This document shows positions 50,366 to 63,009 of a stretch of 64,000 nt of DNA, piece by piece. The notes beneath the pieces were generated by a model. That model made no database searches. It saw only the letters and a program-made list of their open reading frames with translations, and was not told the origin of the DNA. Source of the DNA: Lepisosteus oculatus (lineage: Eukaryota > Chordata > Actinopteri > Semionotiformes > Lepisosteidae). The stretch is from the NCBI RefSeq assembly GCF_040954835.1, contig NC_090703.1, forward strand, positions 10,039,001 through 10,103,000. The letters run 5' to 3'. The first letter of the stretch is position 1, and each line of letters starts with the position of its first letter. Position numbers and translations under genes: made by a program.

Positions 50366-51325
50366 AAAACATAAGCATGTGTTCTGTCATTACCATCACA
50401 AAACAGACAGCGAGTGGGGAGGGGTCATGAATTGGGGGGGCAGGTGGAGATAGGGAACTTAACAACTACATCACCTCCACGTTCCAGCCCAGCATTCAGA
50501 TTTGCAGTATACTGGGGGGCATATGGAATTTACAAAGCATGACTTGAGGGAGAGAGGGAGAAAGAGAGGAAGACTTAGGTGCAATGATGAAAACTAGTGG
50601 CAGAGAAGAAATCTTTGAGATATATCAAGGGTAATGATAAAACTGTAGGAAAGCATAGGAAGAGCTTAAGAAACAGAAGGCGTGTGTATGAAACAGCCCA
50701 TGTCAAAGCAGGATAGCGCTCTCAGCCTGTACACTGCATGGTGCTGGAGTCTAGAAAGGACCTGTGAAGGTCATGACAACAACAAGCGCATCTGCAATTC
50801 CGAAACCTTTGAAGCTGGGGCGGCACGGTGGCCCCGTGGTTAGCATCGCTGTCTCGCAGTGCTGGGGCCCTGAGTTCCATTCTGGACTTGGGGCGCTATC
50901 TGCGTGGAGTTAGTATGTGCTCCCCGAATTCACATGAGCTTTCCTCCCACAGTCCAAAGACGTAGTGGCAGGTTAATTGGCTTTTGGAAAAACTGGCCCT
51001 GGTGTGAGGGTGCTTTTCTCCGTGTGTCTGCCCTGCAATGGACTGGTGTCCCATCCAGGGCGTATCCTGCCTTGCGCCTGGTGCCTGCCAGGATAGGCTC
51101 TGACTCCCTCATGACCTGAATTAGATAAAGCTGTTAGAAGATGGGAGGATGGATAGACGGATGGCTTGAATCAGCTGCTGCAGTGTCAGACGTGCAGCAT
51201 TTCAAAGTGAAATATTTTCCCGCTGCATGATGTGAAGAAGCAGGTGTGACGTCCACTAACTGAACAGTGGTTGAGCTTCATGAACGTGTGTCCAGAAGAC
51301 TAAGGAAACAATTGGGAGACACAGC
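50366..51325 (+). repeat. ~1-kb direct repeat, copy 1 (contains a SINE)
   Basis: Nearly identical to 56084-57057 from AAAACATAAGCATGTG to GGGAGACACAGC, in the same orientation. It carries a SINE (50817-51164) with the phrases GGGCGGCACGGTGG, CCCACAGTCCAAAGACG and a tail rich in GGATGGATAGACGG. Compared with copy 2 it lacks a roughly 40-base segment before TCATGACAAC and keeps a CCATCCAGGGCGTATCC segment that copy 2 lost. The ends are not TG...CA, so it is not an obvious LTR. Confidence 0.9.
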
Positions 51326-53130
51326 CACTTTCATCGCCTTGTTATCACTCAGTCCAAAAGCCTGCTCGCTCGGGACTGGCACGATGAGGACGAGACGTTT
51401 ATGGCGAGCAAGGGTGACTCCTTCAAGGGTGGAAGCAGAGCCAGGGCACTGGACAAGCAGGCCTTTTGGCGACACTGAAATGCCCGATGTCTTGTGGAAC
51501 ACAGACGGCCACGGCTGGGCCAGACCCCCCCCCGCGGGCGCTGCATTGTCCTCTCAGCTTGTGCGAGCAAGGCGCCGAGGTTGTGTAGGGGCTTGTGACG
51601 CGAGCGATGCGTGTCGAAACAAAGGCAACAGGCTGTTTCCTAATGAATCAGCTGTTCGGTGCTGTCCACCCCCCTCACCCACTCACCCCCTCATTGACAG
51701 GGAAGATGCACTCGTCGGCTAACGAGACCCAAGGCAGCGCTCATTAAGAGCCCGCTCTCTTAATTAGTGGCGCACTGACAGGGTATTGTGCGGAGATGAG
51801 CAGCCCCTGGGGGAAGAGAACAGGCAGGCCAGTGTTTGTCCGCAGGCCCAGCCTTGACCAGCCGCGCTCCGAGAGCACCGCGTGCTGCTGGCCGGCACCT
51901 CTTCCCAGCTCAGTCACGCACGGCATCCAGGTGCAAAGATTAGCAGCTCCACAACAAGCACCTCCTGATACCTGTTTTCCTTGGGTGTTAAAACAGGGGG
52001 AAAAACAACAAAAGTTAGCAGCTTCTTGATCTGAGGCTGTCGTGCAGCCCTTTTAAAGAAGCCAGGGTATCAGCTCATTAAGACCCCCCCACCTGCAGTA
52101 AACTTTAACTCTGCCCTGCTCCTCATTAATCCGTAACAGTTTCCTGCACTCATTTAGTTTTAGTTAGAAAATCTCCAAAAGCGCTTTACAGACCATATAT
52201 GAGGGGACTCTCGCAGCTCCCAGCTGGGTGACCGACACACGACAGCCATTCGACACAGAAGCTCAGGTGGAGAACTGCGACAGGGAGTGTCCCACAGTTC
52301 TATACCTCCACCGCCCCTGTGTTGTACAGGATACACAGGTCGAAATACAGTGTGGCTTAGCTTCAGATACAGAAGTGATGCATAGTTCTATAATAGTGGA
52401 ATTGTGTAACAAGACTGTCATACATATCAACATTGATCAATATAACCATAAATAGAATATGTTCCAGTAATAGAATAATCAATCTAGATTGACCATGCGA
52501 TCTAGAACTCTACAGCCAAATCCCACAAACCATATGGGAGAACCTTTGGTTCACTGAAAGTACCCTGGGGCCTGTTTCACACTGGTATCAGAGACCGCAC
52601 GTCCTTAAGGGTGTAGAGTGTTGGTGGCACGTGTCTGCTCGGTAGGGGCTCGTGTCTGAGTGGTGGGGCACGTCTGGAGAGGGAGACGGCCCCGCTGGAT
52701 GATGCAAGCCATGCGGGCTGCCCGGGCAGCAGCAGGTGTCCCAGGGGCGTGGCACGCTTCTCGCACAGTGCTGGGGGTCCCAGATGGGTTAATGGAAGGC
52801 TTAGCAATGAGATTACAAAGCAGCCGAGTCAGCCTAGGATTGAGCTGCAAATTACTCTGTGCACTGTCTGCCCCCGTCCACACTTGGTGGGGTGGTGGTG
52901 GGGGGGGGGGGGTTAGTACAGACCCTCTGTCGGCACACGCCAGCCCCCTCCCTTGCTCCCCCTTTACCAGCCAGACAATCTGCTGCATCCCTCCATCCTC
53001 CTCTCCGTCCACTTCTTCATCGCTCGATCCGTGCGCCCAAGCTGGTGCGTTAATCTGTCTCCCTCCGCCCCTCCCTCCTTCCCGCCGGCTCGTGACAGCC
53101 TGCTCGTCAGTGGCTAAGCAAGTCCGAGAC
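51326..53130. other. Gene-free stretch between direct repeats
   Basis: No supported gene. Short homeodomain words (CTTAATTAGTGG near 51758, CTCATTAATCCG near 52123) occur. A weak match to the TATATAGCGC-core element (AAAAGCGCTTTACAG) lies near 52178. A poly-G run lies at 52898-52911. Confidence 0.45.
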
Positions 53131-53139
53131 CGCGGCCAG

Positions 53140-53430
53140 CGAGATTGAATTGTTAAGGCCAGGGATGACAGCCTCTCTAATTAAATTCTCCAGGTTAATC
53201 CTGACAGAGCCTCTGATCTCAGTTTACAGGCCAGCCAGGAGGGAGAGGCAAGGGGAATAAATAATAAACGAGCCGGAGAACAACGGGCCCGAAAATTGCA
53301 AGAGAAGAAAATAACAATGAGGTGATTTGTCATGGACAACGTGGAGGAAGGTTTAAACAAAGGCAAACGAGGGAGGCTCCTGCTGTTGATTGCTCCCAGC
53401 GTAGATGACATCTTAATTATTTATCACACA
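53140..53430. promoter_or_regulatory. Candidate enhancer with OTX and SOX sites
   Basis: Contains CTAATTAAATT, GGTTAATCCTG with a K50 homeodomain site TAATCC (53196-53201), SOX-like AACAATG (53313-53319) and AACAAAGG (53356-53363), TTAATTATTTATC (53413-53425) and CAAATCAAAG. OTX2 and SOX2 act together on eye and forebrain enhancers. No repeats are seen. Overlapping open frames lack domains. Inference from motifs. Confidence 0.4.
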
Positions 53431-54920
53431 CCAAATCAAAGCCACACGAGAAGGAGGGAGGCTCAAAGGCCGTTCTCCAATGACCGCGCTGTGAGGAGTC
53501 CAGCAGGAAGAAAAATGGCTAAAAACGCCATCGGAGCTTCATTCCGAGCCAAGGAGAAAAAACCCAAACGGCAGCTGAGTGTGACCATACCTGAGTCCCT
53601 CGTGAGCAGGGCCAAGAGCAGAACTGAAAGTCCAAATAACCAAGTGTCCCGATATTCTGAACAGTCTGACTGCTGCTCTGCCCTCAGCTTTCTGACCCCC
53701 TAAAACGGCCCTGCCATATCATAAAAACACATCCAATGTGTCAGGCCATGTCTGCCCTGTAAGAGACCTTCTCTAGACCCCCTCTCTCCTCAGGAAGAAA
53801 CCCTCAGCACCACACTCAGTGCACTGCCCCGCTGTCTTTCCTGCTCGTCTCCAACGGGCTGGATCACCAGTGCCTACACTGAAGGACTGCGGCTGCAGAA
53901 GACGAGATCAGGTTCTTCATTTATAACTTTTAAATGAAGAAATGCATTTTTTTGTAGGTGCCTCTTGAGCATAAAACCTTCTGGAAGACCTGGAATCAAA
54001 CTTTTTTTTGTTTGTTGCAGAAATGAACTTGTCTGCACCAGACGGACTTCTACAAGTTGATGAAAGCAGCACTTTAATTTGGCAGGGCAGTAATAACGGG
54101 AGCAGGTCTCCAGTCATCGAGACCCATGGCTGACCTCCTGACCTTTGTGATGTCACACTGCAGGCTGCTGACAAGGTGAAGAATGGAGCTTTCGTGACCC
54201 CTGTGATCTTTTATAAGAGCCAACAGGGCGCTCTGATTGACACCAGTTCAGTCATTACCCGCAGTGCCTCAGCAGCCAGCCTCGCTGGCCCAGACTTATT
54301 CAAAGCATGCTGACCCCCAGGCTGGGAGGTAACAGGGACCAGGGATAATTAACACTTCTTTTTTGTATGTTTTGAGCATATTTCACTCAAGGCATGACAA
54401 CATGAATTCCATGATACTCATGGCCATGTCTTGACTCCCCATATACAAATGTTTGCCGCCATTGTGGGATAAAAAGCCTCAAGTTTCAGCTGGCTGAGTG
54501 CAGCCAAGGCCAGATTTGCACTTGCTCTGTTAGACTGGTAGTTGGTCTCCTTGTTGAACCTGTGCAGGGATTTTTGACTCCCTTTGAGGATCCATCCCAG
54601 TAAAGACAGTTGTGCAGAAACATGGTCCCCCGTTGTGGGGAAGACAGGAAGTAGGTCAGGTCAGGTGACATTCAACATATGACACAGAGGGAGGAGACAC
54701 AGGGCAGGCGAGGTATCAAGACCCTGAGGAGCCTTCCCTAAGCCTTCCCAGGGGGCCACGGGCAGGAGATAGAGGAAGAAAGGCTAATGCAATCCATCTG
54801 CGGTTACTAATGAGAAGAGGAGCCCTGTGCTGCAGGCAGGCAGGTAGTGGGGTGCTGAGGCAGAGGAGCCATCAGCGAGCGGGGAGCTGTCTGTCCGCCC
54901 CTCTGCTCGCAGCTGTGTGA
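53431..54920. other. Gene-free stretch
   Basis: No supported gene or recognised repeat. The overlapping open frame at 53332-53703 has no domain. Confidence 0.45.
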
Positions 54921-54929
54921 GCGCGGGCT

Positions 54930-55070
54930 CGCTCAGAGGTGTAATGCCTGATTAGAGGATTAGGAAGTCGCTTCTTTTCATTTCTGTAAGGAACAATTAT
55001 TATGAGTTTTGTGTCTCTAATCCGGGATAAACACAGCTTTTCAAGAACAACAGCCATTCTGTTCGGAGAA
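54930..55070. promoter_or_regulatory. Candidate OTX-site cluster
   Basis: CTGATTAGAGGATTAGG (54949-54965) holds GATTA and GGATTA side by side. TAATCC follows at 55018-55023, with AACAATTATTATG (SOX- and homeodomain-like) between. Three K50-type sites in 75 bases would suit an element bound by OTX proteins. Confidence 0.4.
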
Positions 55071-56083
55071 TTTTCTTTCCATTTGTTTGCCTTCCTAAAC
55101 CTGAAGTTCCTCGAACTTCAGAGCCCCACCCTGAGGCCTCAGCCCCGGCTTGCGAGTGGGATGGGGGGGGGTCCGGTAGGCTCCTGTGACGTTACAGCGC
55201 CCCACTGTCAGGTCTCTGTGGAGAGGGGAAGAAGAGCTGAACAAAGCAAAGGGCCAAGAAAAAGAAGCCCTGCTCCTCAGAGGCTTTTATGTCAACATAC
55301 ATGGAGGTGGCAATCTGTTTTGATTTGTTCCCATACTCTCCCCATACGATCTGCTGTCTTCTGGTACGGAGCAGGAATCCGAGCTACAGCTACAGTGTGT
55401 GGAGGCCTGTGCACAACCCTTCTGTTCTGTGAGATTCCTCTACTGTTTCCCCATCCATCCCTCAGGATAACACCAGAATAAGCTACCGTCCTGAAAGGGT
55501 GACTGCATCACACAAACTTCCGCCAGAGGAAAAACCTGCATTAAAAAGATTAATTGTAGCTCCCTTTGAAGAAGGCTGTGTTAATGCGACGTCACTGACA
55601 CATTCCTACATACAACCATTGAATCAGCATGCATCTCTCAATCCTGCCCCTGGCACTTTCGAAGATGACACCCCCCCCCTTCTGCTAGAGTCTTCAACCA
55701 CGTTTCCCGGAGCAAAAATGAAAATCAGATTTTGTTCTGTGCACTTCGACGGGGAAGCCTTCGTGAACCTCTTCCTCCATGCTCCTGTCAGAGACAGACG
55801 CTCCTGGAGACCGCAGAACAGTGGGAAACCTCAATATCAAGACACCCTCCAGATTCAAGTCAACATCGGCCTGTGAAGCAGCTCTCCTACAAACCCGCAA
55901 TGGACACCTGCCTTGCTTTCACAGGAGACTTCCCATGTACTTCACACTGGAAGGCCATCTGTCACCCCAAGGTGATATCCCTTCACCTTTAGGGACAGAC
56001 CACAAGGACTTCCAGTGCTGCTCAATGGGTATAAACCTCTAACTACCGTTTCGCCCATTCCCCTTTACTTTTTATTAACACAC
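55071..56083. other. Gene-free stretch
   Basis: No supported gene. The frame at 55002-55481 runs through mixed sequence with no domain. CpG is low. Confidence 0.45.
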
Positions 56084-57057
56084 AAAACATAAGCATGTGT
56101 TCTGTCATTTCCATTACAAAACAGACAGCGAGTGGGGAGGGGTCATGAATTGGGGGGGCAGGTGGAGATAGGGTACTTAACAACTACATCACCTCCACGT
56201 TCCAGCCCAGCATTCAGATTTGCAGTATACTGAGGGGCATATGGAATTTACAAAGCATGACTTGAGGGAGAAAGAGAGGAAGACTTAGGTGCAATGATGA
56301 AAACTAGTGGCAGAGAAGAAATCTTTGAGATATATCAAGGGTAATGATAAAACTGTAGGAAAGCATAGGAAGAGCTTAAGAAACAGAAGGCGTGTGTATG
56401 AAACAGCCCATGTCAAAGCAGGATAGTGCTCTCAGCCTGTACACTGCGTGGTGCTGGAGTCTGGAAAGGACCTGTGAAGGGACTTGTCTGAGCCACTCTT
56501 GCTGGGGTTGCGACCTAAGTCATGACAACAACCAGTGCATCTGCAATTCCGAAACCTTTGAAGCTGGGGCGGCACGGTGGCCCTGTGGTTAGCATCGCTG
56601 TCTCGCAGTGCTGGGGCACTAAGTTCCATTCTGGACTTGGGGCGCTATCTGCGTGGAGTTAGTATGTGCTCCCCGAATTCACATGAGCTTTCCTCCCACA
56701 GTCCAAAGACGTAGTGGCAGGTTAATTGGCTGGCTTTTGGAAAAACTGGCCCTGGGGTGAGGGTGCTTTTCTCCATGTGTCTGCCCTGCGATGGACTGGT
56801 GTCTTGCGCCTGGTGCCTGCCAGGATAGGCTCTGACTCCCTCATGACCTGAATTAGATAAAGCTGTTAGAAGATGGGAGGATGGATAGACGGATGGCTTG
56901 AATCAGCTGCTGCAGTGTCAGACGTGCAGCATTTCAAAGTGAAATATTTTCCCACTGCATGATGTGAAGAAGCAGGTGTGACGTCCACTAACTGAACAGT
57001 GGTTGAGCTTCATGAACGTGTGCCCAGAAGACTAAGGAAACAATTGGGAGACACAGC
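56084..57057 (+). repeat. ~1-kb direct repeat, copy 2 (contains a SINE)
   Basis: Second copy of the segment at 50366-51325, same orientation, separated by about 4.8 kb. Its SINE spans 56566-56896. Both copies share the same SINE at the same internal place, so the duplication followed the SINE insertion. Differences are scattered substitutions and a few short indels. Confidence 0.9.
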
Positions 57058-58089
57058 TCCAGTATGAGGGAGGGCGGTGGGGTATGAGCAGCTCTGCCTG
57101 CCATCAGTTGTGCTGAGCCCTGTCATCGCCCCTGGTCCTGCGTGTTGCTGGGAGAGCGTTGCCCATCTGCCAGGGTACGATTTACTCCCCCCCCCCCGTG
57201 CCCCCCAATCCTCCATCCCATTAGCAGGGGGCCACAGACTACTCCTGGCCAGCGCCCCCCCCACTAGACATGGACACAGAGGCCCTGACCAATCACCGTC
57301 CAGCTCGGGACACACGGACAGGGGACAGAGAGACAGCGCGCTGCTCTTAATCACTCTGTGCCAGCTCAACAATGCCCCTTATCCTTTAATCCTGTTTTTC
57401 TGTATTGCTTTGTTTTCCACCTCGTTATCGTGTTGTTGTATGTGCGTATAGAATACGGCTTTGGTTCCATATTGAACTTCCTGCACTACACTGTTGTGAA
57501 AAATTGTATAGATCACTCCGTGCGAGCAACGTGGAGATAGCGGAATGGTTCAAAGTGTTTTAGATACAGTTAATAAAGTATAAACAGCAAAACAAAAAGG
57601 CTGGGATGGTTTGTTTCTCATTCCAGTCTTGATAAAAAACACACAAATGTGACCTGGTTGTTTTCACTAGTTCTTCAGCCCAGGGACTTCCGCTGCGATG
57701 CCAAGCCATAGTTACAGTACTGAGACTCCAACGGTGAATTATAGCCGCTTTAGCCCGTATTACAAAATATCTCATTATCCCATTCAAGTCCTTATATTAG
57801 CTCAATTGGATACCGGGATTTTCATTTGTAAACCGGAAGGCTTTGTTTAGTCCTTGTGGTGATTCTGGTCTTAGTTGCTTATATAATATCATTGACACAT
57901 TGTGGACATGCATGGATAATGCTGCAGTGGGTTCTCCACAGACAGCGTCATGGGCTTATCACACCTCTCTGCTTTTCCTCACCTCTACAATGAGTTAAGT
58001 GTGTTATCCTACTGCTACTGCATACTTTACTCTGTTTTCACCATGATATACCAAAGAAAGCTTTTATTCAGGAAGCACACCGCGGTGTA
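57058..58089. other. Gene-free stretch
   Basis: No supported gene. A poly-C run lies near 57188-57197. Nothing else recognised. Confidence 0.45.
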
Positions 58090-58520
58090 ATAATTAATAA
58101 TTCATTACACTTACATAGCGTTCTTCTGGCCACTGCACACAAAGCGCTTTACAGGTCATGGGGAATCCCACTACCGCCACCAGTGTGCAGCCCCACCTGC
58201 ATGATGCGACAGCATCCATAGTGCACCAGAATGCTCCCCACACACCAGCTCTCAGTGTGGAGCAGAAGAGAGTGATGAAGCCAGTTCAGAGATGGGGGGT
58301 TTTTAGGAGGCCATGATTTGTAAAGTCCAATGGGAAATTTGGCCAGGACATCGGGGTAACACCCCTACTCTTTTCGAGAAACGCCCTGGGATTTTTAATG
58401 ACCACAGAGAGTCAGGACCTCGGTTTTACAGCTCATCCGAAGGACGGCACCTTTTTACAGTATAGTGTCCCCGTCACTATACTGGGGCATTAGGACCCAC
58501 ACAGACCGCAGAGTGTGGTC
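58090..58520 (+). repeat. TATATAGCGC-core element, long copy
   Basis: Begins AATAATTCATTACACTTACA, then TAGCG and CACAAAGCGCTTTACAGG, as in the 43.56-kb copy. It extends much further, with landmarks CACCAGTGTGCAGCCCCACC, GTTTTTAGGAGGCCATGATT and CGAGAAACGCCCTGGGATTT. I recall such sequences as abundant in fish genomes but cannot name the family. Confidence 0.65.
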
Positions 58521-61500
58521 GTGGGACTGAGGGCAAACTCATTCTCACCCTGGTCAGCATCTCCCAACTCCCTCCCTTCCACGAGCAAAGAGAGAGCGTG
58601 CCAGCTGAGAGGGAGTGAATTACGAAACAGCTCTGCGCAGCGGATAGAGGGCGAATTTAATGCAGCACAAAATTACTACCTGAGGGAGGGAGCATTCACC
58701 TTGATTGAAAAAACTGCCCAAAGCCTCTGTCTCCGTCTCATTACCCTGAAAGCCTGCACCACTCCTACAAAGGCATTATCCACAGCCTCACTGTGAGCTC
58801 TTGTGCACAGTGACAACCAGACCTGTGATGGCTGAGGGCTGTGTGCGAAACTGCATTAATGTTTTCATTTACCCCTCAATTATTTAAATGTCTTCACACA
58901 GAGAATCGAGAATCAGAGCTCCCTACTGCATGTGCAGGCAATTTTGCCTTCAGTTCCCGTCAATTTAGACACGGATGCTAACCGTCATGAATATTTTCAA
59001 AAGTAAAACACTGTACATTTGTGACAGAGACACCTGATATTTTTTTAAATAACTGCATTTTTCACACAGAGTGCAATTACGAACCGACGTTTATACACTT
59101 ATTGTTTGTAACACAACCTACTTTAATTCATGCAGGTACTATCAAAGCTTTCGAAAGGCAGATGGCTATATACTTGCTACATACAGTACGAAAATAATGC
59201 TCAGTATCTCGAATTTTCTATGATCTGTCTGTAGAAAAAGACAGTGCAGTATGTTTCTGCCCAATAGTGGCATTAAAAGATGCAGATGGCTAAACTCCTC
59301 CAGTTTACCCTACATATATATATTTGAGTTACGGTTATGAAAACCCAAAAACTACACTCCTGGAGGTCAGTAACCCACTGATGCACCCCATGCACTGAAA
59401 CCTGAATGAATTCAGGTGTCTATAATATACCGTATTAATAAAGCATGTTTTAGTAAATGCCTATCCGAATGATCTGAGCTCTTTTCAACAGTTTAAAGAA
59501 GATATGAAAAGTCCTGAAACGCACAAATAACAATCCTGCAGGAAAACTCTCTTTCTTTATGAGGCAGTAAGGTGCTGTGCTTTGTAAACGAGAGCAGCAC
59601 CAGCTCTGCAGAGCAGGCAGACACCAGGGGGTGAAGAGATTGAGGGGGGAAATTACTGAACGCCTTCCAGAAGGAGCTGCCTGTCGCTGCGGTACTGCGA
59701 GGCCGACTCTGGGCTCAAAGATAATGCAGCACACTCACAACAGGTGTGATAAACCCATTACGGCAATGCTCCACAGCTGGCATCCTCCTCGCGAAGAGCA
59801 ACCAGACAGCGCAGGCACCAGCTCCCTGCTGGGCGAGGGAGTCAGTGTGTGTCATGCTGAACCAGTGGGTAGGGGTGTGTGTGTGTGTGTGTGGTGGAAT
59901 TTGAGAGCGCAGCTAAAGACACCTGATTTCATGTACAAGCCCCATATTTTAACATGCTCACCGCATGATCTCCAAAGCCAAGGAGTAAGGAGATTGGGAG
60001 TTAATTCACTCCTTCTTAATGGTTTTCTGGTGGTGCAGTTTTTCTTTTGGTTAAGATATTGACAGATTTATTCGGAGGAATATTTTTATCCCATTTATGC
60101 TTTCTAGTTCGTATTAGCACTTTTCAGGGTGTCCTGCTACTACAGTGTATTTCCCCAAACCTGGATTTGAGGTTCTGCACAAAGTGAATGGGCTTTCCCT
60201 ATTTGTTAGCAAAAGCTTGACTAACTTTGGCGCACTAGGCTTCATTCATAAGAATGGGGGGAGCACCTACACAAACCCACCTTCGTCACCCACTCTAGAA
60301 CTGATGGCACCGTGATCTTTGTCAGGGCATCCTTCTGCATACCTGGCGAACACCTCAACCATTGACACTGTAATTAAGGCTTTGTGTGCATAGGAGGGAA
60401 CTGGACACGGACTAGTTGTGTTCTGGTACTGCTCTCTGAGCCCCTAGGTGCTCCTGTGATGCGTGGTGCCAGACTGCCTACCACATGGGTGAGTGTCATT
60501 TATTGTGTCATTCCTTTCTGTCCTGCAATGCTGTATTCTGGTAGATGTCGTTATGACATGTGTCGGTAATGGATACTTTGGTTTCTGTTTGTGTATTTAA
60601 GAAGGCCCAAGTTTGTGTCTCCTCTCCACCCCCCCCTCCAGAGCACAAAGCCTCTTCCTCCCTGAGTGAGGGATAAATACCGTCTTACTGTCAGGCAGCC
60701 ATAAGCACTGTATGAATCCACACAGCCAGCCAAGCAGCAGAGTCAGGCAATCCCCTCACCCTGTCAGTCCAGGGCTGGGAGGGCGATTAGCAGAAGGTTC
60801 GGGGTTAAGGATGGAAATGTAAACTGTACAACCCCACCCCCCCAAAAAAATCCTCCTTTTCCCATTGTATTGTATTGAATTGCATCGCTACAGAGAAACG
60901 TGATGATGATGATGATGATGATGATGGTTAACAGAGGTATTGAATGTATACACCCTGTCCTCTGTCTGTGCAGGGATTATCCAGGGAGGTTAATACAACT
61001 CTGTCTGTGAGTGGTCCTGAGAAAGAGACCTGGACAACTGATAGGAACTGGGGTCACCTTATCATTGCCCTGCATTTGCACAGGGCAGTCTAGGGGCGCA
61101 GATATCACTACAATAGAGCCCCACAGAACACCAGCACTCACTGGAGCACACAGGATCTCAGGTCCATACAGACATACAAGGAGCAAATGCAAATTGGTTT
61201 GGAAAGAACTACTGTATTTTACACTTGATGACCACGTTGTTAATTTAAGGTGTCTGGAAGAATAAGGAAAGTATCATGATATCTTGACCACTACCTCTTA
61301 TGACAAGTAGTTTTCTGTTCCTTGCTACACAGGGGGGTATCACAGTTATTATTATATATTATATATCTCATGAAAAAAAGGATTCCAGTACTGATCATCC
61401 TGTCTGACGTGGTGAGAAAGACATCCTTGGTTAGTCCCCTAATTTCTGAGTATTTAAAAAAGTAGTCGAACAGTGCAGTGTGCTATGACAAAATAAGCTG

Positions 61501-61749
61501 ATGCAAGTAACCTGTACTTGTTGGTGGATTTGCTTGCGATGCATCACTGATGGCAACAGCACTCCTGGCTGCTGTGTCAATTCAGACAGCCTGGAGCGTT
61601 TGCAGGCAGTGGATAGATGATAGGAAAAAGGGTATTGTACTGACATACCACACAGAACGGCATCAGCTGGTGTTGATTGAATGGTCCCTTATCTTTAAAG
61701 GCATCTATAAGCACCTAGAGGAATGAGAGCAGTGATGTGTGGCAGCTGT
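58521..61749. other. Gene-free stretch
   Basis: No supported gene. A GT run lies at about 59875-59893 and a (GAT)n run at 60902-60926. The open frames are short and lack domains. Confidence 0.45.
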
Positions 61750-61829
61750 AAAATCTGTTTTAGGTGGATTACATTACATTTTACATAAAACTAGAAGATT
61801 ATACAAAAGGTTACTCATTTATTTGTCAA

Positions 61830-62010
61830 ATATTTGCTTTTTTGGTGGTTAATAACTTGCTGATGTCAAGCTGCATCTTGAATGACCCTGGTGAATCAGA
61901 CTCCACAACAGGATTATGTAGTTTTGTTCATGCACTCACAACTCTTTCTGTTAAAAAGGAACTGCTCCCTATTGTCCTAAATGGACGTGCATATGATACG
62001 GTCAAGCCGC
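61830..62010 (+). repeat. Possible decayed interspersed repeat
   Basis: The phrases CATCTTGAATGACCCTGG, TGTTCATGCACTCACAACTC and CTGCTCCCTATTGTCCTAAA resemble a repeat family I recall from fish genomes, whose copies contain a similar order of words. This rests on memory and is uncertain. Confidence 0.3.
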
Positions 62011-62569
62011 TGTATGACATAGCTATACTTTTGCATGGCTATGGGTGCATCTAAGCTGTTTTACTGCTCGACAGACTTAAAACCATCCTGGATCCAGAGA
62101 CTATTGTATTTTCACATGGATTCAAAACCAGATGTTATAAGAGATAACCAGCTTTAACGTGCTGGCAAGACGTTAGCTGTATCAATGATCAAAGGAAAAG
62201 GTGCTCCAACAAATGCATGATTAGACACACACGAAACAGCAGCATGCTGGTGTGTGTGCTTGCTCCGGTGCTAAGCATCCCTGAAACATTTTCTGATGCT
62301 TTAGGAATGGTCTGTTTCGGAGTTTTTGAGAGCATAAGATAGTGCAACATTCACGGCCAGCTCCGTACATTATACTCCCCCCTCCCCTCTTTTTACATCA
62401 AGCCGCAGAGATAGACCCAGAAGCTAAAGCCGTCTTTTCAGCCCGTTTCTCGTTCTATCTGAGACGCGCAGCGAGCGGAGGTGTCACTTTCCTCTGGCAT
62501 TTCGGACAGTATCTACTTATAGAAAAGAGAAAGAGAAAAGAAAAACAGAAGGGGTATTATCAGGGAGGG

Positions 62570-62705
62570 ATGAGAGCAGCAAAGGCATTTTGTCTCTTTA
62601 TTCCCCTCCTAAGCCCTGGGCTTTGCTCCCAATCCGATTGGACGATACGGCCAGGCATGTAAATGAAATGCAAAGACGAATAAGGCAGGCTTCCCATCTC
62701 CATCC
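62570..62705. promoter_or_regulatory. Weak candidate regulatory element
   Basis: Contains CCAATCCGATTGG (62630-62642), a near-palindrome with CCAAT and ATTGG in opposite orientation, followed by ATGTAAATGAAATGCAAAG with octamer-like words. No repeat or coding potential. Confidence 0.25.
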
Positions 62706-63009
62706 CTCTCCCCCGTCTTTCCCTCTCCCCTCCTTACTGCTTTCCATCTCCAGCCTTTTCTGCGCTGCTATTCTCTCTCTCTTCTTCCGGCTGTTTATAG
62801 TGCCGTGTCTCTCCACTCCCCATTCATACCTCTGTATCTCTCTCCCCCGCGCGCTCTGGCTGGGCTCACAGCCCTTATCAGCTCAGACGCCCCACATTCC
62901 TGTGTTGCTGTGGCTGCCTGCCTACATCCCCGGTCACGGCAATTCCACGGGTTCCCACAATCCCACAGTAATCCCAGCAGCACCTCGCTGACTCGTGGTG
63001 GGCAAGTGA

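Noticed and set aside
50366-57057. LTR retrotransposon with 1-kb LTRs
   Set aside because: The direct repeats do not begin TG or end CA, both contain a tRNA-type SINE, and the 4.8 kb between them has no gag, protease or polymerase frame.
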